This document shows, piece by piece, positions 49,133 to 58,899 of a stretch of 64,000 nt of DNA. Position 1 is the first letter of the stretch; each line of letters opens with the position of its first letter. The position numbers were made by a program, and so were the translations under genes. Origin of the DNA: Neorhizobium sp. SOG26 (GTDB taxonomy: Bacteria > Pseudomonadota > Alphaproteobacteria > Rhizobiales > Rhizobiaceae); the NCBI RefSeq assembly GCF_003491345.1, contig NZ_CP025513.1, forward strand, positions 1,043,501-1,107,500, read 5' to 3'. The notes under the pieces were generated by a model. The model made no database searches, was not told the origin of the DNA, and saw only the letters and a list, made by a program, of their open reading frames with translations.

Positions 49133-50305
49133 CTACTTCGCGTTCGGGTCCTTGATCTTCGGGAAGGTAGCAAACTCAACGTTATAGAGTTCGCCGTCGA
49201 CTTCCTTCACTTCGCGCATGTAGATGTCCTGCACGATGTCGCGTGTCGCCGGATCGATGGTGATCGGCCCGCGCGGACTCGTCCACGACATGCCCTTCAT
49301 CGCTTCGACAAGCTTGGTGCCGTCAGTGTCACCATTGGTCTTCTTCAGCGCTTCGTAGGCCAGGCTGATTGCGTCATAGCCGCCGACGGCCATGAAGTTC
49401 GGCCGCATGTTGTTGTTGGCTTTCCGTACTTCGGCGACAAATGCCTTGTTCTCCGGGCTGTCGTGCAGCGCCGAATAGAAATGCCCGGTGATGACGCCCT
49501 TGGCGGCCGGACCGATGCCATTCAGCAGGTCGTCGTCGGTGATGTCGCCTGTGCCAATCAGCTTGATGCCGGCTTCGGCAAGGCCACGATCGATGAACTG
49601 CTTCATGAACAGCGAGCCGACGCCCGACGGGACGAAGGCGAATACGGCATCCGGCTTTGCGTCACGGACGCGCTGGAGGAACGGGGCGAAGTCAGGGTTG
49701 GCGAGCGGAACGCGGATCGCCTCGACGATCGTGCCGCCTTCCTTCTTGAACTGGTTGGTGAAACCCTGCTCGATGTCGATGCCCGGGCCATAGTCGGAGA
49801 CCAGCGTCACGACCTTCTTCATGTTGTTCTGCACGGCCCAGGTTGCGACCGGGACTGCCGATTGGGGTCCAGCCATGGAGGTTCGCACGTAATACTGCGA
49901 CTGCGCCATGATCGCCGAGGTCGTGGCCGAGGTGATGATCGCCGGTATCTTCGCCTGATTAAGGACGGGTGCAACGGACATGGCAAGTGGTGTCAGGCCG
50001 AAGCCCATCAGCATCTTCACGCCATCATTGACGACGAGCTCCTGGGCGATACGGCGCGTCTGGTCCGCAACGCCAGCGTCATCGCGTAGCACGACCTCGA
50101 TCTTCTTGCCGGCAACGGTATCACCGTTCAGCGCCATATACGCCTTGATACCGGCTTCAACCTGGCGTCCGGTTGACGCAAAGGGTCCGGTCATCGGCAG
50201 GATCAGACCCACCTTGACGGCCTCCTGGGCAACAGCCGGCATTGCCGCCAGCCCGCTCAGCGCCAAGCAGGCAGCGCCCAAAAAAGTTCTTCTGATCATT
50301 CTCAT
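49133..50305 (-). CDS. branched-chain-amino-acid-type ABC binding protein, solitary
   Basis: Periplasmic binding protein of 390 residues of the LivJ/LivK (Peripla_BP_6) type. The signal peptide runs to about residue 26 (ALSGLAAMPAVA-QEA). The mature start VKVGLILPMTGPFASTGRQVEAG is typical, as is GYDAISLAYEALKK. No permease or ATPase genes lie beside it, so it must feed a transporter encoded elsewhere or have a distinct role. The ligand is unknown; many homologues bind aromatic or amide compounds rather than branched amino acids. ATG at 50305 and 50299 are both near GGAGGAGG; the latter has better spacing. Confidence 0.9.
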   Translation of the reverse strand: MRMIRRTFLGAACLALSGLAAMPAVAQEAVKVGLILPMTGPFASTGRQVEAGIKAYMALNGDTVAGKKIEVVLRDDAGVADQTRRIAQELVVNDGVKMLMGFGLTPLAMSVAPVLNQAKIPAIITSATTSAIMAQSQYYVRTSMAGPQSAVPVATWAVQNNMKKVVTLVSDYGPGIDIEQGFTNQFKKEGGTIVEAIRVPLANPDFAPFLQRVRDAKPDAVFAFVPSGVGSLFMKQFIDRGLAEAGIKLIGTGDITDDDLLNGIGPAAKGVITGHFYSALHDSPENKAFVAEVRKANNNMRPNFMAVGGYDAISLAYEALKKTNGDTDGTKLVEAMKGMSWTSPRGPITIDPATRDIVQDIYMREVKEVDGELYNVEFATFPKIKDPNAK

Positions 50306-50492
50306 CCTCCTCCAGAGATAAAGCTGGCGCGCAACACCTCCCTGCCGCCGCCACTCGCACCCACATTTTCAATGAAAGAACCGTCCGTCAACTGGGGAAA
50401 ATCTTAAGCGACATCAAAGCGCCAGGTCCGATACGGGCTTCGGTCCCGCGACCTTCCCGTATGACCAGTTTAGAACGTTCATCTATTTGTCC

Positions 50493-50517
50493 GGAACGAT
50501 TCCTCGGCCGCCCCGTT
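50493..50517 (+). promoter_or_regulatory. consensus RpoE2/EcfG promoter before response regulator
   Basis: GGAAC (50493-50497), 16 bases, CGTT (50514-50517) is an exact match to the general stress sigma factor consensus GGAAC-N16-CGTT. It ends 25 bases before the ATG of the response regulator, so the leader would be very short. Confidence 0.75.
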
Positions 50518-50542
50518 AGGGTGCCGGACGAAGGGGAACCGG

Positions 50543-50950
50543 ATGAACAAGCGCATCCTGATCGTGGAAGACCAGTTTCTGATCGCAATGGCGATCGAGG
50601 ACGCTGTTCTCGAACTCGGGCATCATGTCTCAGGCATCGCCGCCAGCCGCCGGGATGTCGAGCGACTGGATGAGGAAGCCGATATCGCCTTCGTGGATGT
50701 CAATCTTCTCGATGGGCCGACTGGTCCACTGATTGGACGAGATTTGGCTGCAAAAGGCTGCTGCGTGATCTTCATGACGGCTAATCCGGAATCGGTGGCA
50801 AATGGCATAGAAGGCACCCTCGGCGTGATCTCCAAGCCCGTCAGAGACCTCGATCTCATCAGCGCCATAGAGTTTGCCTCCTGCCGCTGCGAGGGCCGTG
50901 TCGGATTGGCGCCAAGAAACATGAAGGTCTTCGAACCCTCGTTCCAGTGA
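50543..50950 (+). CDS. single-domain response regulator
   Basis: CheY-like receiver of 135 residues with no output domain. All phosphorylation residues are present: acidic pocket Glu9-Asp10, phosphoacceptor Asp52 (AFVDVNLLDGP), Thr79 (VIFMTANPE) and Lys98 (GVISKPV). GGGGAACC sits just before the ATG. A consensus RpoE2-type promoter precedes it. Single receivers of this kind relay phosphate or modulate kinases in the alphaproteobacterial general stress response. The hybrid kinase 283 bases downstream, in the same direction, is a candidate partner. Confidence 0.88.
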   Translation: MNKRILIVEDQFLIAMAIEDAVLELGHHVSGIAASRRDVERLDEEADIAFVDVNLLDGPTGPLIGRDLAAKGCCVIFMTANPESVANGIEGTLGVISKPVRDLDLISAIEFASCRCEGRVGLAPRNMKVFEPSFQ

Positions 50951-51233
50951 CACGGACCGGTCTCATTTCCCCGATGCGGTTGATTAGCGAATGCTCATCC
51001 TTGGCCGCACAAGCTTCAGCTCATACAAGGCCGCCTCGTCCCGCCGCCAATCGGGACACAGCGGGAGCTGCTCACGCCTGGGTGGCTCCCGCATCTTCGT
51101 CTGCTCCCGTATACGATCTCGACATTGGGATGCGCAGGCTTTTCCCGGGAACGCGCAAGTCGCCGATCGTCCCATTGTAACTTTCCGCTCGAGTCTTATT
51201 CTAACACCGAGATTCACGGCCTCGGAGGGCCTT

Positions 51234-53282
51234 TTGAACAGAACGCGCCCTGCGCTCCTCCTCGTCACTGCATCGCTCATTCCGGTCATCATCCTGGCTG
51301 CCGTTATGGGGTGGTTCTTTATTCGCGAACAGCAGAAGAACCTGGATGATTCAGTGCGCGGGAGAGCGGCAACTTTGGCCGGTGTCCTGCAGCGCGAACT
51401 GAACAGCCAGATGCAATTGCTGGCGATCGTGGCAGAATCCCCGCGCCTCGACCCACCGATCGTCCGCTCCGCATTTTCCGAGCTGGCACGGCGTCTTCGC
51501 GAGCGCGTGCCGGAATGGGAGCAGATCAGGGTCTCGGATCTTGAGGGTACGGTCGTGCTCGCGGTGCCGCCGGTGCAGGGCAGCAAGCGCGTTGTCGAGA
51601 TGGAAAGCCACGAAACCGCCGTTCGCACTGCCGCGCCGGTGATCGGCAACGTGGCGATGGGGCCGCGCGATCAGCCCGCCTTCCCGATCCGCGTTCCGGT
51701 GATCCGCAAGGACAAGACGCGCGCGATCCTTTCGGCTGTGATGCGCCCGACTGTCGTGACCAACCTTCTCTACTCCAGCGGCTTGCCAGAAACTTGGACG
51801 GCATATGTGGTCGACGGACAGGATCGGCTGGTGGCATCCACGGGATCACCGGCGCTTGCCGGCAAGCCCGCGACGGAATTCGCAGCCTTCAGCGGCGGCT
51901 CCTTCGGGTCAGCGACCACGACATCGGGCGCAATGTTGCAGATGGCAGAGGTTCCGCTAGATACCATTCCCTGGCGCGTGCGGATCGGCCTCCCCCTTGC
52001 CGAGTATGAACGTCTCGCGCGCAACGCCACCATTCTGATCGCCGTGGCGAGCCTCTGTACGATTTTGCTGTTCGGTTCTGCCGCCTTCCTTTTCCAGCGC
52101 GAGGTTCGCGCTCGAAACCGCGAACGTGAAAGTATGGCCAATTGGCAGCGGATGGATGCGCTGGGCAAGCTGACGGGCCAGGCGGCGCACGACTTCAACA
52201 ACCTGCTTATGGTGTTCCAATCGGGCGTCGAGGGCATCAAGCGGCGACGCCATGACGAGCAACGCGTCAACCAGATGCTGTCGCACATGAGTGAAGGCGT
52301 AACGCGCGGCAAGGCGATCACCCAGCGGCTTCTTTCATTTTCGCGCCGGTCCAATCAAGGCGCGACCACGGTCGAGCTGGACCTGAAACTCGCCGAACTC
52401 GCGCCTCTGTTGAGACAAGCGGTCAATGATACTGTGGTGATGGACATCAAGTTGCCGGACGATATCTGGCCAATTCATGTGGATCCGGCGGGTCTGGAGA
52501 TTGCGCTTATCAACCTGCTGACCAACGCCCGCGATGCACTGGGGTCCGGCGGCCACGTCACCATTTCGGCGCGCAACGTGCTGGACGGCAAGGCGGAAGT
52601 GCCGACGCTTCACGGCTCGTTTGTCGTGCTCACCGTTTCGGACACGGGGCGCGGCATCGCACCAGACGACCTCGGCCGCGTGTTTGAACCGTTCTTCTCG
52701 ACCAAGAACAACAACGGCACGGGTCTGGGGCTCACCCAGGTTCACAGTTTTACGCAGGGCAGCGGCGGCGCGGTGAAGGTCACCAGCGTCGTTGGCCATG
52801 GCAGTGCGTTTACCTTGCTTCTCCCGAAGGCGAACGAGCAACAGATGTCGACTGACGACACCCGGCAGTCTCTTGATTTACCGCAGACGATCCTCGTCGT
52901 TGACGATACCCCCTCCTCGCTGGAATCCGTGCGCCTGGCGCTTGAGGAGCTTGTCGCGAATGTTATTACCGCCTCCAGCGGGCGGGAGGCGCTCGATATT
53001 CTGGAGCACCAGTCGGGGATCGAAGCGTTGGTCAGCGATATCATGATGCCCGGCATGTCCGGTATCGAGTTGGCGGACGAGGCGAGCAGACGACACCGTC
53101 GGCTGCCGATCGTGTTGATGACGGGTTATAGCGACAAGTTGGAAGCTGGCGCCGAGATCGGACGTCCGGTCGTGGGCAAACCGTTCAAGGTGGAAGACCT
53201 GGCGAGCGCGCTAGGCGCTGCAAAGGCAGCGATCGCCGAACCTGTAAACGTCATTCGTCTGGAGAGGCCCGCGAAAAGCTAA
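51234..53282 (+). CDS. hybrid histidine kinase with C-terminal receiver
   Basis: Membrane sensor kinase of about 682 residues. A first membrane span (about 5-28, LLLVTASLIPVIILAAVMGW) and a second (about 262-285) flank a periplasmic Cache-like sensing region. The phosphoacceptor His319 lies in AAHDFNNLL, a variant H-box found in many hybrid kinases. The ATPase shows NLLTNARDAL, DTGRGI and GTGLGLTQVHSF. A receiver follows (about 560-675) with Asp602 in VSDIMMPGMSG and the lysine in VVGKPF. The frame is open to 50991, but TTG at 51234 has GGAGG five bases ahead and starts the natural leader. The signal is unknown. Confidence 0.9.
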   Translation: MNRTRPALLLVTASLIPVIILAAVMGWFFIREQQKNLDDSVRGRAATLAGVLQRELNSQMQLLAIVAESPRLDPPIVRSAFSELARRLRERVPEWEQIRVSDLEGTVVLAVPPVQGSKRVVEMESHETAVRTAAPVIGNVAMGPRDQPAFPIRVPVIRKDKTRAILSAVMRPTVVTNLLYSSGLPETWTAYVVDGQDRLVASTGSPALAGKPATEFAAFSGGSFGSATTTSGAMLQMAEVPLDTIPWRVRIGLPLAEYERLARNATILIAVASLCTILLFGSAAFLFQREVRARNRERESMANWQRMDALGKLTGQAAHDFNNLLMVFQSGVEGIKRRRHDEQRVNQMLSHMSEGVTRGKAITQRLLSFSRRSNQGATTVELDLKLAELAPLLRQAVNDTVVMDIKLPDDIWPIHVDPAGLEIALINLLTNARDALGSGGHVTISARNVLDGKAEVPTLHGSFVVLTVSDTGRGIAPDDLGRVFEPFFSTKNNNGTGLGLTQVHSFTQGSGGAVKVTSVVGHGSAFTLLLPKANEQQMSTDDTRQSLDLPQTILVVDDTPSSLESVRLALEELVANVITASSGREALDILEHQSGIEALVSDIMMPGMSGIELADEASRRHRRLPIVLMTGYSDKLEAGAEIGRPVVGKPFKVEDLASALGAAKAAIAEPVNVIRLERPAKS

Positions 53283-53311
53283 CCGCCGGTCAGCGATAGC
53301 GAATACGGCCA

Positions 53312-54256
53312 TCAGTCGTCGTTCAGTTCCCGGATGCGATTGTGCGCAGCCACGGCGGCAACTTCGCCTTGGGCCATCGAAACGCCAAGCTGGTTGAGGC
53401 CTGTCACGACGTCGCCCACCGCATAAAAGCCGGGCACCGATGTCCCCTGATGCCCGTTCACCTTGATCCGACCATCCTCTTCCAGCTCGACGCCCAGCTG
53501 TTTTGCGAGAGCCGAACGAGGCGTGACGCCGAGGGCGGAATATAGCACCACCTTGTGCATCGGCTCGGATCCGTCGAGGAGAAGGTCGACGGCGCCGTTC
53601 TCCACCGGCACACAGTCGCGAAGGGGCTCCTGCCGGATTGCGATGCCGCATTCAGTAAGGCGACCGATTGTCTTGTCGCTCATGTGGAGCGGTTGTCCAA
53701 GGGTGGCAATGGTGATGACCTGGGTAAAGGAGCGGATGAATTTGGCCTCGGCAGCAGCCCTTTCGGTCGCGCCGATGACAATAACCGGACGTCCGGCGAT
53801 CTCGAACCCATCGCAGATGGGGCAAAGGCGAATATGCCCGGAACGGACGAGGTCATGGGGATGATCCACGGGCGGCAGGTTATCTTCAATGCCCGTGGCG
53901 AGGATAACGTTCTTCGTTTCGAGTTGCCCATCCTGGAGATCGACCAGCAAACCGTCGCCGTCTTGGCGAAGAGCGGATACGGCGGTGTGCCTGATCTCGA
54001 CGCCGTAGTTGCCCAACTGATTCCTCATCCGCTCCAATAGTTCCGGCCCCTCGATGCCGTTCGGAAAGGCGGGATGGTTGTGCGAGCGCGGGATCAGCGA
54101 CGCGCGGCTCTGACGGGAATCGAGCACCACGACCTTGCGGTGCAAACGGGCAAGATAGATGGCTGCGGTTAATCCGCCCGGTCCGCCACCTATGACAACT
54201 GCATCTAACGCGGAAATCGCCAGCTCCTTTGGATGAAACAAGGGCTGCCTTAACAA
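53312..54256 (-). CDS. thioredoxin-reductase-like FAD/NAD(P) oxidoreductase
   Basis: Flavoprotein of about 300-314 residues. FAD-binding [16 protein letters not shown] is near residues 22-37, NAD(P)-binding [14 protein letters not shown] near 158, and the second FAD motif [14 protein letters not shown] near 278-291. A redox-active pair CPICDG aligns with CATCDG of thioredoxin reductase, so it could reduce disulfides, although many relatives have other acceptors. Start is doubtful: TTG at 54256 lacks a good ribosome site, while a perfect AAGGAG sits six bases before an in-frame ATT codon (54217). It is convergent with the hybrid kinase gene. Confidence 0.85.
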   Translation of the reverse strand: MLRQPLFHPKELAISALDAVVIGGGPGGLTAAIYLARLHRKVVVLDSRQSRASLIPRSHNHPAFPNGIEGPELLERMRNQLGNYGVEIRHTAVSALRQDGDGLLVDLQDGQLETKNVILATGIEDNLPPVDHPHDLVRSGHIRLCPICDGFEIAGRPVIVIGATERAAAEAKFIRSFTQVITIATLGQPLHMSDKTIGRLTECGIAIRQEPLRDCVPVENGAVDLLLDGSEPMHKVVLYSALGVTPRSALAKQLGVELEEDGRIKVNGHQGTSVPGFYAVGDVVTGLNQLGVSMAQGEVAAVAAHNRIRELNDD

Positions 54257-54306
54257 CTAGCGGAGCCGGTGGTTCCGCTCCCGTATCCTCTCCAGACAAA
54301 GCGAGA

Positions 54307-54340
54307 CCGCGCGGGCTCCCGGTGGACAGAACCCGCGCGG
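54307..54340 (-). terminator. terminator of RND pump operon
   Basis: CCGCGCGGG (54307-54315) and CCCGCGCGG (54332-54340) form a perfect nine-base stem about 14 bases past the RND stop on the minus strand, followed by TCTCGCTTTGTC. A long loop of 16 bases makes it moderate in strength. Confidence 0.6.
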
Positions 54341-54353
54341 CCTGGAGGCCAGC

Positions 54354-57300
54354 TTACTCGGCTGGAGAGAAAGCCGGTTCGGCGACCTCCTTCCCGTGCT
54401 GGCGCAGGGGGCGGTTACCGGTAATCACCCGAGCCAGCATGTAGAAGACGGGCGTCATGAAGATGCCGAAGAAGGTGACGCCGATCATGCCGGAAAAGAC
54501 GGCGATACCCATGGCGACGCGCATTTCAGCACCCGCACCGGTCGAGAAGACCAGCGGCACGACACCCATGATGAAGGCCATCGACGTCATCAGGATCGGG
54601 CGAAGGCGAAGCCGGCTAGCCTCGACCGCGGCCTGGAAGGGCGTTCGGCCCTGGAACTCCAGCTCTCGCGCGAACTCCACGATCAGGATCGCGTTCTTCG
54701 CCGATAGCCCGACAAGCACCACCAGCCCGATCTGGGTGAAGATGTTATTGTCTCCACCTGTCCACCACACGCCTGTCAGCGCCGCCAGCACACCCATCGG
54801 AACGATCATGATGATCGCGAGTGGGAGCGTGAGGCTTTCATATTGCGCCGCCAGCACCAGGTAGACGAGCAGTAGTGCGAGCGGGAAGACGATGACGCTC
54901 GAGTTGCCGGCGAGGATTTGCTGGTAGGTCAGGTCCGTCCACTCGAAGTCGATGCCCGGCGGCAAAGTCTCGTCGAGGATCTTTGTGATCGCAGCTTCCG
55001 CCTGGCCGGACGAGACACCGGGTGCTGGACCCCCGTTGATGTCGGCTGACAGGAAGCCGTTGTACCGGGTGGCGCGCTCCGGCCCTGTCTGAGCCTCAAC
55101 CTTCAGCAGGGCCGAAAGCGGGATCATCTCGCCTGCCTGTGAGCGGACCTTCAACTGCCCGATGTCTTCCGCCTTTGCCCGGAACTTCGTGTCCGCCTGG
55201 ACCCGCACGCTGTAGGTGCGGCCAAACGCGTTGAAGTCGTTGACATAAAGCGAGCCGAGGTAGATCTGCAGCGTGTCGAAGACATCCGTTACCGAGACAC
55301 CGAGCTGCTGCGCCTTTGCCCGATCAAGATCCGCATAAAGCTGCGGCACGTTGATCTGGAAGCTCGAGAAGATGCCGGCAAGCTCAGGCGTCTGGTTCGC
55401 CTTGGCGAGCACCGCCTTGGTCGCTTCGTCCAGCGCCGTGGCACCCAAGCCGGCACGATCTTCGATCTGCAGCTTGAAGCCACCCGTCTGACCAAGCCCG
55501 TTGACCGGTGGCGGCGGGAACATGGCGATGAAGGCATCCTGGATCGCGCCGAACTTCTGGTTCAGTTGCATCGCGATGGCGCCACCTGACAGCTCCGGCG
55601 TCTTGCGGTTCTCGAAATCGTCGAGGACGGCGAAGACGATGCCAGCGTTGGAGCCGATGGTGAAGCCGTTGATCGAGAGCCCCGGGAAGGCAATGGCATG
55701 CTCGACCCCCGGCTGCTCCAGCGTGATGTCGCTCATGCGCTTGATCACGTCCTCTGTCCGGTCGAGCGTTGCACCGTCCGGCAATTGAGCAAAGCCGATC
55801 AGGTACTGCTTGTCCTGCGCCGGCACGAAGCCGCCGGGTACTGCGTTGAACATGCTGTAGGTCGCGCCAACGAGTGCAAGATAGATGATCATCACCAGGC
55901 TCTTGCGTGACAGGAGGCCACCTACCGTCCGGCCGTAACCGTTCGAGGCGGCACCGAATGCGCGGTTGAAGCCACGGAAGAACCAGCCAAGGATGGCGTC
56001 CATGAACCGCGTCAGCCAGTCCTTCTTGGCATGGTGGTCCTTCAACAGCAGGGCCGCGAGCGCAGGCGACAGCGTCAGGGAGTTGATCGCCGAAATCACC
56101 GTCGAGATTGCGATCGTCAGCGCGAACTGCCGGTAGAACTGTCCGGACAGGCCGCTGATGAACGCGAGCGGAACGAAGACCGCGACCAGAACCAGCGCAA
56201 TCGCGATGATCGGGCCGGAGACTTCCGTCATCGCCTTATAAGTCGCCTCGCGTGGCGAAAGACCGTTCTCGATATTGCGCTCGACATTCTCCACCACGAC
56301 GATCGCGTCATCCACCACGATCCCGATCGCCAGCACGAGTCCGAAGAGCGTAAGCGCATTGATCGAGAAGCCGAAGGCATACATCACGGCGAAGGTGCCG
56401 ATGATCGATACCGGAACGGCGATCAGTGGAATGATCGAGGCGCGCCATGTCTGCAGGAAGAGGATGACCACGAGCACGACAAGTGCGATCGCTTCCAGCA
56501 GCGTGTCAACGACCTTCTCGATCGAGGAACGCACGAACTTGGTCGTGTCATAGACGATCTCGTACTTCACGCCTTCCGGCATGGAGAGCTGGAGTTCGTC
56601 CATGGTCGCCTTGACGTTGTCAGCAATCTCGATGGCGTTCGAACCGGGTGCCTGAAGGACGGCGACGGCGACCGCCGGACGACCATCGAGAAGCGACCGC
56701 AGCGTGTAGTCGGCCGCACCAAGCTCGATGCGGGCAACATCACGTAACCGGGTGATTTCGCCATTTGCGCCGCTTTTGACGATGATGTTGCCAAATTCCT
56801 CCGGCGTGCGCAGACGACCCTGGGCATTGACGTTGAGCTGCAGGTCGACATCCGGCTGGGTCGGCGACGCACCAATGATGCCCGCCGCAGCCTGAACATT
56901 TTGTCCACGAATGGCGTTTGTGATGTCGCTTGCGGCAAGCGAACGTTCGGCTGCCTTCTGCGGATCGATCCAGACACGCATGGAGTAATCGCCGGCCCCG
57001 AAGACCTGCACCTGGCCAACGCCCTGGATGCGGGTCAGCCGGTCCTTGACGTTCAGCGTCGCATAGTTGCGCAGGTAGGTGATATCATAGCGGTCGGTAT
57101 CGGAAACGAGATTGACCACCATGATGAAGTCAGGCGAACTCTTGACCGTGGTGATCCCGAGCGCGCGGACTTCAGCCGGCAACCTTGGCTCAGCCTGCGA
57201 GACGCGGTTCTGAACGAGCTGCTGGGCCTTGTCGGCATCCGTGCCAAGCTTGAACGTGACCGTCAGCGTCAGCACGCCGTCGGAAGTCGCCTGGCTGTTC

Positions 57301-57539
57301 ATGTAGAGCATGTCTTCGACGCCGTTGATCTGCTCTTCAAGCGGTGTCGCCACCGTTTCAGAGATCACAGTCGGGTTGGCGCCGGGGTATACCGCTCGCA
57401 CGACAATCGATGGAGGAACGACCTCCGGATATTCCGAAATTGGCAGTGCGCGAAGGCCGATTAGGCCAGCCACCACGATCAGGATCGACAGAACGCCGGC
57501 AAAGACCGGCCTGTCGACGAAGAAGCGGGAAATATTCAT
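54354..57539 (-). CDS. RND efflux pump, inner-membrane transporter (AcrB/MexF/CeoB type)
   Basis: Proton-driven multidrug exporter of about 1061 residues with the twelve-span RND layout. The start MNISRFFVDRPVFAGVLSIL is characteristic of the HAE1 family. Proton-relay aspartates are Asp410-Asp411 in GIVVDDAIVVVENVER, and the relay lysine is in VVLVGLSAKNAILIVEFARE. Porter-domain stretches such as VRAVYPGANPTVISETVATP are present. The frame is open to 57572, but ATG at 57539 has GAGAGGG seven bases ahead. It is the last gene of the hydrolase-adaptor-pump operon. No outer-membrane channel gene follows, so a TolC-like protein from elsewhere is needed. Confidence 0.95.
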   Translation of the reverse strand: MNISRFFVDRPVFAGVLSILIVVAGLIGLRALPISEYPEVVPPSIVVRAVYPGANPTVISETVATPLEEQINGVEDMLYMNSQATSDGVLTLTVTFKLGTDADKAQQLVQNRVSQAEPRLPAEVRALGITTVKSSPDFIMVVNLVSDTDRYDITYLRNYATLNVKDRLTRIQGVGQVQVFGAGDYSMRVWIDPQKAAERSLAASDITNAIRGQNVQAAAGIIGASPTQPDVDLQLNVNAQGRLRTPEEFGNIIVKSGANGEITRLRDVARIELGAADYTLRSLLDGRPAVAVAVLQAPGSNAIEIADNVKATMDELQLSMPEGVKYEIVYDTTKFVRSSIEKVVDTLLEAIALVVLVVILFLQTWRASIIPLIAVPVSIIGTFAVMYAFGFSINALTLFGLVLAIGIVVDDAIVVVENVERNIENGLSPREATYKAMTEVSGPIIAIALVLVAVFVPLAFISGLSGQFYRQFALTIAISTVISAINSLTLSPALAALLLKDHHAKKDWLTRFMDAILGWFFRGFNRAFGAASNGYGRTVGGLLSRKSLVMIIYLALVGATYSMFNAVPGGFVPAQDKQYLIGFAQLPDGATLDRTEDVIKRMSDITLEQPGVEHAIAFPGLSINGFTIGSNAGIVFAVLDDFENRKTPELSGGAIAMQLNQKFGAIQDAFIAMFPPPPVNGLGQTGGFKLQIEDRAGLGATALDEATKAVLAKANQTPELAGIFSSFQINVPQLYADLDRAKAQQLGVSVTDVFDTLQIYLGSLYVNDFNAFGRTYSVRVQADTKFRAKAEDIGQLKVRSQAGEMIPLSALLKVEAQTGPERATRYNGFLSADINGGPAPGVSSGQAEAAITKILDETLPPGIDFEWTDLTYQQILAGNSSVIVFPLALLLVYLVLAAQYESLTLPLAIIMIVPMGVLAALTGVWWTGGDNNIFTQIGLVVLVGLSAKNAILIVEFARELEFQGRTPFQAAVEASRLRLRPILMTSMAFIMGVVPLVFSTGAGAEMRVAMGIAVFSGMIGVTFFGIFMTPVFYMLARVITGNRPLRQHGKEVAEPAFSPAE

Positions 57540-57629
57540 GTCGAAACCCTCTCTCCAGGGTGAAGGATGCAAAGGCCCGCCCCGCGGCTAAACGGCCGCA
57601 GGTGACAAGGGCTGAGGTTTTGCTGCAGT

Positions 57630-57651
57630 CTGACCGGCGTCCGCCGGTCAG
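57630..57651 (-). other. intercistronic hairpin between adaptor and pump genes
   Basis: CTGACCGGC (57630-57638) and GCCGGTCAG (57643-57651) form a perfect stem with a four-base GTCC loop, beginning four bases past the adaptor stop on the minus strand. It may modulate adaptor-to-pump expression or protect the adaptor mRNA. Confidence 0.6.
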
Positions 57652-57654
57652 GTG

Positions 57655-58839
57655 TTACTTGTGGGCAAGCTGTGCTTCGTCTTCGGGAGCAACCACGGCG
57701 CCCGGGCGAACACGCTGAAGGCCGTTGACCACGATGCGATCACCGGGGTTCAGCCCCTTCTCGACGATCCGCAGACCGTCTACCGTCGAGCCCAGCTCCA
57801 CCTGCCGGTACCCAACCGTATTCTTGGCATCCACCACGAAGACGAACTTCTTGTCCTGGTCCGTGCCGATCGCCTTTTCGCTGACCATCAGGTGCTCGGA
57901 GGCCTTCGGCTGGCCCAGCCGGACACGAACAAACTGGCCGGGAAGAAGCTTGCCGGTCGGATTGTCGAAGACAGCCCGAACGCTGATCGTACCGCTCGTG
58001 GTGTTTACTTCATTGTCGATCAGCTGCAACTTGCCGCGGATCTTGGTGTCCTCACCGGCCAGCGTACTGACCTCGACCGGAACACGGTCAATGGCGGGAA
58101 AACCGTTCTCCACCGGAAGATCCGCCAGGATCTTTGCCACCAGTTCTTCGTTGGCCGCGAAACTTGCATAGATCGGATCGATCGACACCAGCGTCGTCAA
58201 TGGAACGGAGGTGGAGCCGGCGGCGACAAGGTTGCCGACGGTTACTTCCAGCTTGCCGATCCTGCCGTCGATCGGGGCACGGATTTCGGTGTATCCGAGC
58301 TCCAACTGCGCTGTCCGCAGGCCCGCCTTGGCCGATTGCAGGTTCGCAAGAGCCTCGCTGTAGGTGCTCTGGCGTTGCGCAAGATCGCTTTGCGAGATCG
58401 TGTTCTTGGAAGCGAGGTTCTTGCCACGCTCGAGCTCGGTCTTCGCGTGGTCGACCTTGGCTTCGGCAGAGGCGACCAGCCCTTCCGCCTGAGCAACTGC
58501 CGCCTTGTAAGGTTCGGGATCGATGGTGACGAGCAGATCACCTGCTTTGACGAGCCCGCCTTCCCGGAAGTGGACGGACTGCACGGCGCCGGAAACCCGG
58601 GGGCGGATTTCGACCCGATCAACGGCTTCAAGCCGTCCGGAAAATTCCTGCCAGGTGGTGACATTGCGCGGAGTTACGGTGGCGACCGTCACCGGGACGG
58701 CCGGGGCCGGTGCGGTTTCGGTCGTCGGCGCTGCATTGGCGCCCTGTGGCATGTCCAGGTAAAAAGAAGCGCCAACGATAAGCGCAGCCGTACCCAGCCC
58801 GGTGCCCCACAGGGCCCAGTTTGATAGTCTCGATGCCAT
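57655..58839 (-). CDS. RND periplasmic adaptor (membrane fusion protein)
   Basis: Adaptor of 394 residues linking the RND pump to an outer-membrane channel. An N-terminal hydrophobic segment (about 10-28) acts as signal or anchor; no lipobox cysteine is present. The lipoyl half-motifs are VEIRPRVSGAVQSVHFREGGLVKAGDLLVTIDP and YTEIRAPIDGRIGKLEVTVG, split by a coiled-coil hairpin (about 100-165). The beta-barrel and membrane-proximal domains follow. The start is ATG at 58839 with GGAG eight bases ahead. It is the second gene of the operon, about 60 bases after the hydrolase-like gene. Confidence 0.94.
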   Translation of the reverse strand: MASRLSNWALWGTGLGTAALIVGASFYLDMPQGANAAPTTETAPAPAVPVTVATVTPRNVTTWQEFSGRLEAVDRVEIRPRVSGAVQSVHFREGGLVKAGDLLVTIDPEPYKAAVAQAEGLVASAEAKVDHAKTELERGKNLASKNTISQSDLAQRQSTYSEALANLQSAKAGLRTAQLELGYTEIRAPIDGRIGKLEVTVGNLVAAGSTSVPLTTLVSIDPIYASFAANEELVAKILADLPVENGFPAIDRVPVEVSTLAGEDTKIRGKLQLIDNEVNTTSGTISVRAVFDNPTGKLLPGQFVRVRLGQPKASEHLMVSEKAIGTDQDKKFVFVVDAKNTVGYRQVELGSTVDGLRIVEKGLNPGDRIVVNGLQRVRPGAVVAPEDEAQLAHK

Positions 58840-58899
58840 TGGTAGTCTCCTTACGGCCTTGGGAGGCGGCCGTTATTCCGTTTCAAATACGTCATGCTA

